A stretch of 64,000 nucleotides of DNA from Xanthobacteraceae bacterium (GTDB taxonomy: Bacteria > Pseudomonadota > Alphaproteobacteria > Rhizobiales > Xanthobacteraceae), in contig JASHQS010000115.1 in NCBI GenBank assembly GCA_030038995.1, forward strand, positions 39,826 to 103,825, in the 5' to 3' direction. Below are positions 29,638 to 41,000 of the stretch, in pieces (position 1 is the stretch's first letter; the number at the start of each line of letters is the position of its first letter). The notes beneath the pieces were generated by a model. It did not search any database. It was not told where the DNA came from and was given only the letters and a program-made list of their open reading frames with translations. Both the position numbers and the translations under genes were made by a program.

Positions 29638-32001
29638 ATGACCGACTGCCTGCTTATCGGGATGAACAGTCAAAAATTCTCCGATTATTTGGAGATGGTG
29701 AGAGGGCTCGGCGAGGGGGGCGGCGCCTATCGCGATCTCAACTTGTCGTTCGTGGAATACGAGGGGCAGCCGTATCAGGCGATGGACCTGCTCAGCCATT
29801 TGTACTTTCGCGGCGGCGGCAGGCGCCGTACGCCGTTTCACAATGCGGATTTCATTTGGCCGACCATCACCTATCTGGGCACGTTCCTGTCACGGCGCAA
29901 CATCACATTCGATTTCGTCAATGCCTTCCAATTCGAAAAAAACGAACTAGCGGCGAAGTTGGCCGGCGACCGCGTCCTCCTCGTTGCCATCACCACCACC
30001 CTGTATGTCGTACCCTGGCCGATCCAGGAGATCATGGCCTTCGTGCGCGCGAACACGGAAAAAACGAAAATCGTAGTGGGCGGGCCTTATATTGCGAATC
30101 TCGCCAAGAGCGGGGATCGCGTCGAAGTGGAGCGACAGCTTCGCGCCATCGGCGCCGACTTCTATATCATCAGTCCGGAGGGCGAGCAGGCCCTCGCAGC
30201 GCTTGTGCAGACGCTCAAATCAGGCGGAGATATCAGCAAGACCGACAACCTCGCCTATCGGGACGGCGATCGTTACGTCTTCACCAAGGCGAGCGTGGAG
30301 CGAAACTCGCTGGTCGACAACATGGTCGATTACTCGCTGTTTGTCCGCGACGCCGTCGGGCAGTTCGTCTCTACCCGCACAGCCAAATCCTGTCCCTTCG
30401 CCTGCTCGTTCTGCAATTTTCCTCAACAAGCCGGTGATTATACCTACGCCCCGGTTGACGCCGTGGAGCGCGAGCTCAACGCAATCCGCGCGCTCGGCTC
30501 GGTAAGCACCGTGACGTTCATCGACGATACGTTCAACGTTCCCAAAAAGCGGTTCAAGGCGATTCTCGAAATGATGATTCGCAACGAGTATTGCCGTGAT
30601 TTTAAATGGAATTGCACGCTGCGCAGCGATCATTGCGACGACGAAATCATTTCGCTGATGGCCAAATCGGGATGCGAAGGCGTCTTCCTCGGCGTTGAAT
30701 CGGGAAGCGACCGCATGCTCAAGGCGATGAACAAGACGGCGCGGCGCGGCGATTACCTGTGGGCGATCCCGCGGCTCAAGGACGAAGGCATCCTCGCGCA
30801 TGCCAACGTGTTCGTCGGGTTTCCGGGTGAAACGATAAACACGGTCGAGGAAACGGTCGATCTTATTCGCCAGACCCGCCCGGAAACGTTTTCCGCCCAG
30901 CCGTGGTACGCGAATCCGCTCACGCCGGTTTGGAAGAAACGCGACGAGTACGAGATCAAAGGCTCGTCGTTCAAATGGTCGCACAAGACCATGGACGCAA
31001 ATACCGCTTGCGATCTGGTGGACCGGATTTTCCTTACCGTCGATGAGTCGATTTTTCTTCCGCAATACGGGTTCTTTCAATGGTCGCTGTTCTATCTGCA
31101 GCGGCAGGGCATGCCGCTTGACCGCATCAAGGGCTACTTGTGCTCGTTCAATGAACTCGTGCGCGAAAAGATTGTCGGCCCGACCGACGAGCACGTCCAT
31201 GCAAAGCTGGTCGCGAACCTCGAGGCGTCGGCGCGGTTCGACGGCGCCGGACACCCGGCGACGCCTCTTGCCATCTACTCGGGCTCATCGAGAGCGGCAG
31301 CCGAGGCTTACTGGGTCGCCGCCTGCAGCAGGATTGATCTTGGCGCGAACGGTGAATCGCTCGATAACAGCATCGAGGCTGCCGGGGAGGCCTTCTGCAC
31401 GGTGAATGTCCCGCTGCCGCCCGCGACGCGCGGACCCTTTACGCCGGCGACTCATTTCGATGCCGTGCTGGCGGCCTATGCGCTGCTGCTCTGGCAACTC
31501 AACGAGCTCGAGCCGGTATTCATCGTCTTAACCGGCGCCGAACCGTTCCCGGTCGTGCTCGCTCCCGCGGCCGAAATTTCCTTCATTGAATGGCTGGCGC
31601 AGGTGCATGAGCAGGTGCGCGATGCGCAACAACATCGCTTGCATGCCTTCGACATTCTTGCCGGTGGCTCCAGTCTTCTGCCATTTCGGGCCGCGGCTCC
31701 GCGTTTGCGCTGTTCCTTTGGCTACGACGAGGACGATGGCGGCACGGCTTGGAGCAATGGCGCCCACTTCGCCGACGTGCTGATCAGGCTCGCATTGCCC
31801 GCTGCGGGACGGCGGCAGGCTCTGCGCCTGGGCGGCCGCTGCACGGCCGATACGCTCGATCGCATTGCCGGCCGGTTGGTCGGTTTGCTGGAGGCAATCG
31901 ACCGGAATCCCGAAGTTTCCATCGACCAGTTGGTACGCGCCGGCAGCGCGGACGCACCGGACGCCGTCAGCACTTTCGCACAGCAGACGTTCGATTTTTA
32001 G
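29638..32001 (+). CDS. B12-dependent radical SAM enzyme (PhpK-like) with C-terminal condensation C-lobe and FDF tail
   Basis: GVGG-like B12/rSAM N-terminus (GAYRDLNLSFVEYEGQPY...HNADFIWPTITYLGTFLSRR), CPFACSFC cluster motif, GVESGSDRMLKAM; from ~31300 EAYWVAACSRIDLG...FDAVLAAYALLLWQL...FIEWLAQVHEQVRDAQQHRLHAFDIL...LVGLLEAIDRNPEVSIDQL; ends QQTFDF. Confidence 0.83.
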   Translation: MTDCLLIGMNSQKFSDYLEMVRGLGEGGGAYRDLNLSFVEYEGQPYQAMDLLSHLYFRGGGRRRTPFHNADFIWPTITYLGTFLSRRNITFDFVNAFQFEKNELAAKLAGDRVLLVAITTTLYVVPWPIQEIMAFVRANTEKTKIVVGGPYIANLAKSGDRVEVERQLRAIGADFYIISPEGEQALAALVQTLKSGGDISKTDNLAYRDGDRYVFTKASVERNSLVDNMVDYSLFVRDAVGQFVSTRTAKSCPFACSFCNFPQQAGDYTYAPVDAVERELNAIRALGSVSTVTFIDDTFNVPKKRFKAILEMMIRNEYCRDFKWNCTLRSDHCDDEIISLMAKSGCEGVFLGVESGSDRMLKAMNKTARRGDYLWAIPRLKDEGILAHANVFVGFPGETINTVEETVDLIRQTRPETFSAQPWYANPLTPVWKKRDEYEIKGSSFKWSHKTMDANTACDLVDRIFLTVDESIFLPQYGFFQWSLFYLQRQGMPLDRIKGYLCSFNELVREKIVGPTDEHVHAKLVANLEASARFDGAGHPATPLAIYSGSSRAAAEAYWVAACSRIDLGANGESLDNSIEAAGEAFCTVNVPLPPATRGPFTPATHFDAVLAAYALLLWQLNELEPVFIVLTGAEPFPVVLAPAAEISFIEWLAQVHEQVRDAQQHRLHAFDILAGGSSLLPFRAAAPRLRCSFGYDEDDGGTAWSNGAHFADVLIRLALPAAGRRQALRLGGRCTADTLDRIAGRLVGLLEAIDRNPEVSIDQLVRAGSADAPDAVSTFAQQTFDF
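31260..31975 (+). other. C-lobe-only condensation-like domain (radical SAM 1 C-terminus)
   Basis: Starts at AEAYW and follows the C-lobe pattern, including the terminal LVGLLEAIDRNPEVSIDQL segment. Confidence 0.6.
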
Positions 32002-32010
32002 GCGCGTATC

Positions 32011-34344
32011 ATGGCCGACTGCCTGATCGTCGGGTTTTACGATCTCGACTTTGGTCGGAACGAGCAGCGTGTACGCCGGATGGGTACCGACACCGGCGCG
32101 TACCGGGACCTTGCGCTCAGCTTCGTCTGGCATGGCGGGCGCCCATTGCGCGCCCTCGATGTCATAAATCACTTCCGGCCAAAGGAGCACCTGCATAACG
32201 CCGACTTTATTTGGCCGGTCATACTTGTACTGGGGACAAGTCTTCATCGCCGCGGCCACAGCTTCGATTACGTCAATCTGCCGCACCTCGAACGTGAAGC
32301 CTTTCGCGAGAAGTTGATGGCGCCCGACCTGAAGGCGGTCGCGCTGACCTCAACGCTCTACACCGAGCCGCAGCCTCTGCGGGAGCTGGTGACGTTCGTT
32401 CGCGCGCACCGGCGCGAAGTGGCGATCATCATCGGCGGACCGTATATCGCCGGACAAGCGAAGGTGCTCGATAAAGCGGCTCTCGAGGACCAGCTTTGCT
32501 ATATCGGGGCGGACATCTATGTGATTTCAGCCGAGGGCGAGCGCGCGCTTGGCGAGGTGATGGCCGCGCTGAAATCGAGCGGCTCGCTCGAGTCCATCGA
32601 TAATCTCGCCTTCCGCAAGGATCAACACTTCATATTCACGGCAAGCTCGACCGAAGACAACGCGCTTGCCGACAACCTGGTGGACTACGGGCTGATCCCG
32701 CGCCAGTCTTTTGGCCAGTTCGTCACCACGCGCACTGCCAAATCGTGCCCGTTCTGCTGCGCGTTTTGCGGGTTTCCCGAGCGCGCCGGGGACTACACCT
32801 TTTTGAGCATCGCGGACGTGCAAAAGGAGCTGGACGCGATCGCCGCGATAGGCGGCGTGACGACGCTTACCATCGTTGACGACACTTTCAACGTACCAAA
32901 AAAGCGATTCAAAGAGCTGTTGCGAATGATGATCCGCGAGCGTTACGGCTTCCGGTGGAACAGCTTTTTCCGTTGTGACCATGCTGATGAGGAGACGGTC
33001 GACCTCATGGCCGCCGCCGGCTGCGAAGGAGTGATCCTGGGCGTTGAGTCGGGGAGCGATGAGATACTGCGCCTGATGAAGAAGACGGCGCGCCGCGCCC
33101 ACTACAGCAAATTCATTCCGCGATTAGAAGCAGCCGGGATCGACTGCTACGCCTCGCTGATCGTGGGATTCCCCGGCGAAACCGAAGCCACGGTACGGGA
33201 GAGCATAGACCTTCTCGAAACCGCCGCGCCTTCCTACTTTCGGGCCCAGCTTTGGTATTGCGACCCGATCACTCCGGTTTACCGCCAGCGCCTGGCACAT
33301 GGACTGCGCGGCGAGGGCTTCAACTGGTCCCATCGCACGATGAACGTGAGCGAGGCGTGCGAACACATCGATCGAATGTTTCTGTCGGTTGAAAACTCGA
33401 TCTGGCAGCCGCAGGCGGGGTTCGAATTTTGGAGCACGTTCTACCTGCAGCGCAAAGGGATGAGGCGCGAGCAGGTCCATGCTTTCATGCGCAGCTTTAA
33501 CGCGGCAGTCAAGGAGAAGTTGCTGCGGCGCGACGACGGACCGGTCCAGCTATCGGCGGCGCGAGCGCGCGATCTCGCGCGTCTGAGTAACTTCGACGCT
33601 GACCAAGTCGGTCCGTTGGAGGCACCGCCGCTGTCGGGCGCGCAATACGTCGCGGCCGAGCATTATTGGCGCGGCGCCTTGCGAGGCGTTGCCGCCGCCG
33701 CGTCGGCCGCCATCTTGGCGGCGCGCGAACAGGCCGAAGCGACCGCCGAGATCGGCGAAACCGCCGCCAGCCTGGATACCATGGTGGCAGTCCTGGCGCT
33801 CATCGACGCTTGCCTGAATGGAAGCTGGCAGAGCCTGCTGCTCAGCTATGACGGCGAGGGGCTGGAACTGCTCCCGCTTTACGTCGTCGCCGCCCCAACC
33901 ATGCGATTTTCGGAACTGATCACGCGTGCGAGCGATGTCAGAGATCAGTCACGCAGCCACCGCAGCTTCGGACTGTCGATCCTGCACCGAGAGAATCGTT
34001 TGCTCACGGGCAGGGGGCCCGCGCGGGGACCGACTGCGGCCTATGTCGAGGATGAGGCTGCATGGGAAGCTTTGCGCTCGCATGATCCTGCGATCATCGC
34101 CGACGTGCGTGTCGTTCTCACGCGTGGCCGGGACAAAGTCGCGCGATTGCGGACGCAGGTTGGCGCCGCGCTGACAATGCGGCTTGCCGCAATAGCCCGC
34201 GGCTGGCTGCAGAACCCAGACGGACGCTCGTTGGATGAGCTTATATTGAATGTTCCCGGCCAAAGCCGCGAGCCGGCGTTTGATTTCGGATATCCGCCGG
34301 ATGACGCCGACATCGACGCGGATATCGGCATGGTGCGTCCATGA
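32011..34344 (+). CDS. second B12-dependent radical SAM enzyme (PhpK-like) with C-terminal degenerate condensation C-lobe
   Basis: ADCLIVGFYDLDFGRNEQRVRRMGTDTGAYRDLALSFVWHGGRPL...HNADFIWPVILVLGTSL, CPFCCAFC, GVESGSDEILRLM; C-term AAEHYWRGALRG...SLDTMVAVLALIDACL...; SREPAFDFGYPP near the end; ATGA overlap with NRPS3. Confidence 0.82.
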   Translation: MADCLIVGFYDLDFGRNEQRVRRMGTDTGAYRDLALSFVWHGGRPLRALDVINHFRPKEHLHNADFIWPVILVLGTSLHRRGHSFDYVNLPHLEREAFREKLMAPDLKAVALTSTLYTEPQPLRELVTFVRAHRREVAIIIGGPYIAGQAKVLDKAALEDQLCYIGADIYVISAEGERALGEVMAALKSSGSLESIDNLAFRKDQHFIFTASSTEDNALADNLVDYGLIPRQSFGQFVTTRTAKSCPFCCAFCGFPERAGDYTFLSIADVQKELDAIAAIGGVTTLTIVDDTFNVPKKRFKELLRMMIRERYGFRWNSFFRCDHADEETVDLMAAAGCEGVILGVESGSDEILRLMKKTARRAHYSKFIPRLEAAGIDCYASLIVGFPGETEATVRESIDLLETAAPSYFRAQLWYCDPITPVYRQRLAHGLRGEGFNWSHRTMNVSEACEHIDRMFLSVENSIWQPQAGFEFWSTFYLQRKGMRREQVHAFMRSFNAAVKEKLLRRDDGPVQLSAARARDLARLSNFDADQVGPLEAPPLSGAQYVAAEHYWRGALRGVAAAASAAILAAREQAEATAEIGETAASLDTMVAVLALIDACLNGSWQSLLLSYDGEGLELLPLYVVAAPTMRFSELITRASDVRDQSRSHRSFGLSILHRENRLLTGRGPARGPTAAYVEDEAAWEALRSHDPAIIADVRVVLTRGRDKVARLRTQVGAALTMRLAAIARGWLQNPDGRSLDELILNVPGQSREPAFDFGYPPDDADIDADIGMVRP
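33613..34270 (+). other. C-lobe-only condensation-like domain (radical SAM 2 C-terminus), degenerate
   Basis: Starts at AEHYW; MRFSELITRASDVRDQSRSHRSFGLSIL occupies the position of SFRELLARVR...AHQDLPFE; ends RGWLQNPDGRSLDELIL. Confidence 0.5.
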
Positions 34345-35080
34345 TGGGGAGCGCACCCCTTAAACCGCTTTTGTTCGACCCGCAGCTGAAAGCGGAAAAG
34401 GACTATTGGATCGCGCGGCTGACCGATTGGCAAACGCAGGGAGCGTTTCGTCCGGACAACGAAGCCGACGCCGGCGCCGAAACAGCGACGCTCGAATATT
34501 CCATCGCGTCGGATCTCTACGACAAACTATCGCAGGTCACCAACGATGCGCCGCTATTGGTCTACGCAGCGCTCGTCGGTGCATTGAAAGTCTGCATGTT
34601 TCGGTACAGCGGGGTCGGACGCGTGGTCGTCGGCAGCCCAGCTCTGCGTACCTCCGAGGGGCCGCAGCCGCCGGCAAACGCATTGGCCATCGTCGATAAC
34701 GTCACCGGCGGCACAACATTTCGCCACTTGCTGCTCGACGTAAGGCAAAGCTTGGTGGAGGCCTATGCGCGCCAGCGGTATCCCTATGATCGCCTCGTAC
34801 GCGATCTCGGCATCGCCGGCCAGGATGACCGCTGCCCGTTGTTCAACGTAGCCGCCGCGCTCGATGAACTGCACGGCCCATTGGGATCGACCGCTCCCGA
34901 CCTTTCGTTCCAGTTTGCGCGCGAGGAGCGATCGCTCGGCGTGCGAGCGTGTTTTCGCGCCGGGCGGTTCGCGCCGGCTACCGTCGACCGGATCTTCGGA
35001 CATATGCTCGAGGTACTTTGTGATGGCCTCGATCATCCGGACCGTGCGATCGCCTGCCTGTCACTCCTCACCGCGAAGGA
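34341..35080 (+). other. C-lobe-only condensation-like domain (NRPS3 N-terminus)
   Basis: AEKDYWIARLTDW...VVVGSPALRTSEGPQPPANALAIVDN...FRHLLLDVRQSLVEAYARQRYPYDRLV...LFNVAAAL; no HHxxxDG. Confidence 0.72.
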
Positions 35081-38000
35081 ACGGCAGACGATCGCCTCCA
35101 CCAATCGGACTGCGGCATCATGGTCGACGGAGCGGTGCCTGCATGAGCTGGTCGAAGCTGCCGCGCGTCGGTTCCCGACCGCGGTTGCGGTACGATTTCC
35201 CACCGAACAAACGGGCTTCCGCAGCGGACCACAGATCACCTATGGCGAACTGGATCGGCGCGCCGACGCGCTTGCGGCCCATTTGCAGGAGCTCGGGGTC
35301 GGCCCGGAAGTTTGCGTCGCCCATTACATCTCGCCTTCGATCGAAATGATCGTCGCGGTTCTCGCCGTGCTCAAAGCGGGCGGCGCATACGTCCCGATCG
35401 ATCCCGCCTATCCGCGTGAGCGCGCCGCGTTCATGCTCGACGATTGCCGCGCGGCGGCCGTGCTGACGGACGGCGAGCTCGCAGGCAAACTGCCGCCCGG
35501 CACCGCGCGCGTCGTGCGCGTCGACGAACAGCTTGGACCGACGCCGGCCGGTCCCGCGACCGGGAAGGCGCGCGCTGACAACCTGGCCTACGTGATCTAC
35601 ACGTCCGGGACGACCGGCCGTCCCAAGGGGGTTCTGGTCCAGCACCGCGGTGCGGTCAACCTGGTCGAAGCCGCGACGCGGCTGTTCGGGGTCAGCAGAG
35701 AAAGCCGGGTTCTTCAGCAGGCATCGTTGAGCTTTGATGCTTCGGTGCTGGAAATATTTCTCGCGCTCGCTGCCGGGGCAACGCTCGTTGTTGTCGACCG
35801 TCGCGTGCTGTTGTCGCCGCTGCTGCTTGGTCGGCTGCTGCGGGAGCAGAAGGTGACGGCGATCGCGGCGACGCCGTCGTTGCTCGAATTGTTGCCGCGC
35901 GAGCAGTTTCCGGATCTTGCCGCTCTCAGCATCGGTGGCGAGCCCTGCACGGCAGAGAGCGTCAATTTTTGGTCCGCAGGACGCTGCGCTCTCAATGTCT
36001 ACGCTCCGACCGAAGCCACGGTATTCTCCACCGCGCACGAATGCCGCGGCCCGTACCTCGCGCCGCCGCCGATCGGATTGCCGATCGCGAATGCTGAAAT
36101 CCATGTGCTCGATGCCGAGCTTGCCCCGGTTCCCACCGGCGTAGCCGGTGAAGTTTACATTGGCGGTGTCGGTGTGACGCGCGGATACCTCGGTCTGCCT
36201 GCATTGACCGCCGAGCGTTTCGTGCCGGATCCGTTTTCCGGGCGCGTCGGAGCGCGGCTGTATCGCACCGGTGATCTGGCGCGCCGCGACACAACCGGCG
36301 CGCTCGAGTTTGCCGGTCGAGTTGACGACCAGGTCAAGCTGCGGGGCTTTCGCATCGAGCTTGGCGAGATCGACGCGACCTTGGCCCGGCATCCGCTGGT
36401 AGGCGACGCCGTGACCATGTTGTTCGAAGACAAGCCGGGCAACAAGCGGCTCGTCAGTTACGTGGTGGCCGGCGACAGTTCTGATGAGACGCCGCTGGAA
36501 AAGGCGGAGCTTGACGCGGCACACCTGGCTCATTGGCAGATCCTCTATGACGAGACCTATGCCAACGCGCAATCGGCGGATCCGCGCTTCGACATCAGCG
36601 GCTGGAACAGCAGCTACACGGGCCAGCCGCTCGCCGGGCACGACATGCGCGAGTGGCTTGACGACACGGTGGGGCAAATCTCGATTGTCGCGCCGTTTGC
36701 CAGGGTGCTCGATATCGGCTGCGGCTCCGGCCTGGTGCTGTTTCGATTGGCTCCTCGCTGTGAGGAATATGTAGCCACGGATTTTTCGCCAATTGCCGTC
36801 GAGCGGCTGGAACGGGAACTGCGGCGGCCCGGACGCGAACTCAACAACGTCTCGGTCCTTCACCGCATGGCCGACGATTTCGGCGGCATCCTGCGCCGCA
36901 GCTTTGACGTGGTGATTCTCAACTCCGTGGTGCAGTATTTTCCGTCGGTTGATTATCTGATCCGCACGCTTGGCGGCGCGCTCGAAGCGACGCGCGCAGG
37001 CGGCGTGATTTTCCTCGGCGACGTTCGCAGCCGGCCATTGCTTGAGGCGTTGCACAGCTCGGTGCAGTTCCATAAAGCGCCGGCGGCCCTGCGCGCCGAC
37101 GAATTGCGCTCACGCATCGCCGCGGCGGTGCAGCGCGAAGAGGAATTGGTCCTCGACCCCGCGTTCTTCCACGCGCTGGCCGCCCAATTCGACCGTATCA
37201 GCCACGTCGAGATCCTGCTCAAACATGGCCGGCATCACAATGAGCTCAACCGCTTCCGCTACCAGGTCATGCTGCATGTCGAATCGGAACGAGCAGCGGC
37301 CGCTGCGGCCGCCGCGGCTGCGCGCAACTGGCGCAGCGCCGGGCTTTCGCTCGCTTGTCTCGAATCCGAACTTTCAGACGCCAGGCCGGACTGCCTGGCG
37401 CTCGCGGATGTGCCCAACGCGCGCCTGTCGCTCGAACGACACCTGCGGGGCCTGCTGCTGAGCCGTGAAAAGTCCTGCATCGTCGGCGAACTGAGGACGT
37501 CGCTCACCGCGGTCGAGCGCGACGGCGTCGACCCGCAGGACCTGGTCGATCTCGGGAAACGGCTCGGCTACGACGTGAGGCTTGGCTGGTGCGACCACGA
37601 CGCCGACGGCGCTTTCGACGTCGTGTTTTGGCGGCACCAGCTCGGCGCTCCGCCGCTGCTGCTTCCATATTTTCGCCCGCCCGCTGCTCGCGGCGGCGCT
37701 GCCGCCGATTACGCCAACGATCCGGCACGAGCGCAAGCGTCCTACGGCCTGCCCGCTCAGCTGCGGAGCTTTCTGCAGGAAAAGCTACCGGCCGCAATGG
37801 TGCCGTCGGAGTTCATCGAACTGTCAGCGCTGCCGCGCACGCCGCATGGCAAAGTCGATCGACGCGCGCTGCCGCGACCCGGCAAGGATCGCCGCGGTCT
37901 CGGCTCGGAATATGTGGCGCCGGTCAGCTCGACACAGCGCGCAATCGTCGAGATCTGGAAGGAGGTGCTCGGAATCGAACAGATCGGCATCCGCGACAAC

Positions 38001-41000
38001 TTCTTCGATCTCGGGGGGCACTCGCTGTTAATGGTTCGCGTCCACAGCATGCTGCGCGAGCAATTCGGCGCGGCGGTCGCGCTGGTCGATCTGTTCAGCC
38101 ATCCGACAATCGAAGCGCTCGCTCGTCATATCCATCAGGAGCCGCGTGTCGAGACCCGGTCCGAACCGCCGCACCAGCCGGCGGTTCGCTCCGGCGACAT
38201 TGCCGTCATCGGCATGGCATGCCGCTTTCCGGGCGCACGCAATCTGGAACAATTTTGGGAGCTCCTGCGCGACGGACGCGAGGCGATCAAGTGCTTCTCC
38301 GATGCCGAACTGGAGGCCTCGGGCATTGGGCCGGAGGTTTATGCGAATTCGGCGTATGTCCGCGCCGGCGGAGTGATCGACGGCATCGATTTATTCGACG
38401 CCAATTTTTTCGGTTACAGCGCGCGTGAAGCGCAGATGATGGATCCGCAGCAGCGGATTTTCCTTGAAGGGGCCTGGGAGCTCCTCGAGCGCGCCGGTTA
38501 TGATTCCGAGCGTTCGCCCGGCAAGATTGCGGTCTTCGCCGGTCTTGGAATGAACACGTATTTTCTTCATAACCTTCTTTCGAATCGCCCCCTTCTCGAG
38601 CAGATGGGCGCATTCCAGACGATGCTCGGCAATTCCGCCGATCTTCTCGCGACACGGGTGTCGTATCAGCTCAACCTCAAAGGCCCGAGCGTCAACGTCC
38701 AGACCGGTTGCTCGACTTCGCTGGTAGCGGTTCATTTCGCCTGCCAGAGCCTGCAGCGGCATGAGTGCGACATGGCGCTGGCGGGCGGCGTTGCGCTGCT
38801 CATTCCTCAGGAACAGGGCTATCTCTATGCCGAGGGCGGCGTGTGCTCCGCCGACGGCCATTGTCGTCCCTTTGATGCTCGGGCAACCGGCACGGTCCCA
38901 GGCCGCGGCATGGGCATCGTGGCGCTCAAGCGGCTCGCGGACGCGATCGCCGATGCAGACACCATCTATGCCGTCGTCAAGGGCTCGGCCATTAACAACG
39001 ACGGCGCCGACAAGGTTGGCTATACGGCGCCGAGCGTCGAAGGGCAGCGGCAGGCGATCAGCGCCGCGATAGCGGCCGCCGAAGTGCACCCCGAAACCAT
39101 TTCGTTTGTCGAGGCCCATGGCACGGCGACGGTCATGGGCGATCCGATCGAAATGGCGGCGCTGAACGAGGCTTATCGTGCGCACACTGCGGCGACCCAA
39201 TTTTGCGCTATCGGCTCGTTGAAGGCGAACATCGGTCATCCCGACATGGCGTCGGGCATCGCCGGCTTCATCAAGGCGGTGTTGTCAATCTGGCATGCGC
39301 AGTTGCCGCCAAGCCTTCACTTCGAGCAGCCCAATCCGAATATCGATTTCGAACACAGTCCGTTTTACGTAAACACCACATGTCTGCCTTGGACCGCTTC
39401 GCCGCGCCGCGCCGCGGTCAACGCGCTCGGAATCGGCGGAACCAACGCCCACGTGATACTTGAGGAGGCCCCCCGCCGCGAGGCATCAGGCCCGTCGCGG
39501 CCGTGGCAGCTCCTCCCGCTCAGCGCCAAGACGGCGAGCGCGCTGGAGCTCACGAGCCGCAACATTGCCGGTTACCTGCGCGAGCATCCGGAAGTCCCAC
39601 TCGCCGACATCGCCCATACCCTGCGGCTTGGACGGCGCACCTTCAAGCATCGCCGCATGATCGTGTGTCGCGACGCCGCTGACGCGCTGGCGCAGCTCGA
39701 TGGCGGCGGCGCGTCATCGCAGCACGAAACCCGCAACCGCGCCGTGACCTTTCTGTTTCCCGGCCAGGGGACGCAGCATGTCGGCATGGCAAAGGAGTTG
39801 TACGAGACGGAAGAAGTCTTCCGCGCGGCACTCGATCGTTGCGCCGAGCTCGCTCGACCGTTGTTGAATGAGGACATCCGACAGCTTCTCTATCCGGGCG
39901 CGGCAGCCGATGCCGTCGCGGAGGCACGCTTGCAGCGCACGGCGTTCGCGCAGCCGGCGCTGTTCGCGGTCGAATATGCCTTGGCGCAGCTATGGATGGC
40001 GTGGGGCATCGCGCCAAGTCAGGCCGTCGGCCATAGCGTTGGTGAATTCGTGGCCGCCTGTATCGCCGAAGTTCTCACGCTGCCCGACGCGGTCGCGCTG
40101 GTGGTCGCGCGCGGCCGGCTGATGCAGAGCTTGCCGCCCGGCGGCATGTTGGCCCTTCCATTGGCGGAAGGAGAAACGCGCGCACTAATCGGCGATCGAC
40201 TCTCGATTGCCGCCGTCAACGCTGCGGATCAATGCATCGTCTCCGGCGAAACTGATGCCCTGGAAGCGCTGGAGCGCGCGCTGCGCGAGCGCAACGTGCA
40301 AAGCCGCCGGCTCGCAGTGTCGCACGCGTTCCACTCTTACATGGTGGACCGGATCCTGCCGGATTTCCGCCGCGCGGTTCAGGCCGTCAAGCTCGCTCCA
40401 CCGCGGCGACCGTTCATTTCCGGCCTCACTGGACGCGCCATTACTGCCGCCGAGGCGGTCGACTGCGAATACTGGGTGCAGCACCTGCGAGAACCAGTCC
40501 GGTTCCATAGCGCGCTCGACACCATATTGACGGACCCGGACGCTGTTCTTCTTGAAGTTGGCCCCGGGCAGACCCTCACCGGCCTCGCCAAGCGCCATGC
40601 CAAGTGCGTTGCTTCCCACGTCGCGTGTGCGACCCTGCCGCGGGCCGGCGTGGCGGCCGATTCGGCGCGGGAACCGATCGTTGCGCTAGGCCGGCTATGG
40701 CTGGCGGGTTTGCAGCCGGACTTCTCAGCTTTTGCTGCAGGCGAGCGGCGCGTGAGGGTGCCGCTGCCGACATATCCGTTCGAGCGCAAGCGTTACTGGT
40801 TGGACGTGACGGGAGGCGTGGCCGACTCCAACACCGTTGCCCGGCAAGCGCCGGGCGATCTCCTTGTTTGCGACTCTTGGCAGCAGCGCGACTTGGCGGC
40901 CCATGTGCCGGCAATGCGCCGATGGCTGATCGTTGGCGCCGAGTCCGGTCGTGGCGCTGCGCTCGCGACGCGCTTGACGCGTGACGGGCACAGCACAACG

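Noticed and set aside
35118-37073. 651-aa minus-strand ORF inside NRPS3
   Set aside because: Antisense shadow of the A/MT domains; typical of high-GC DNA.
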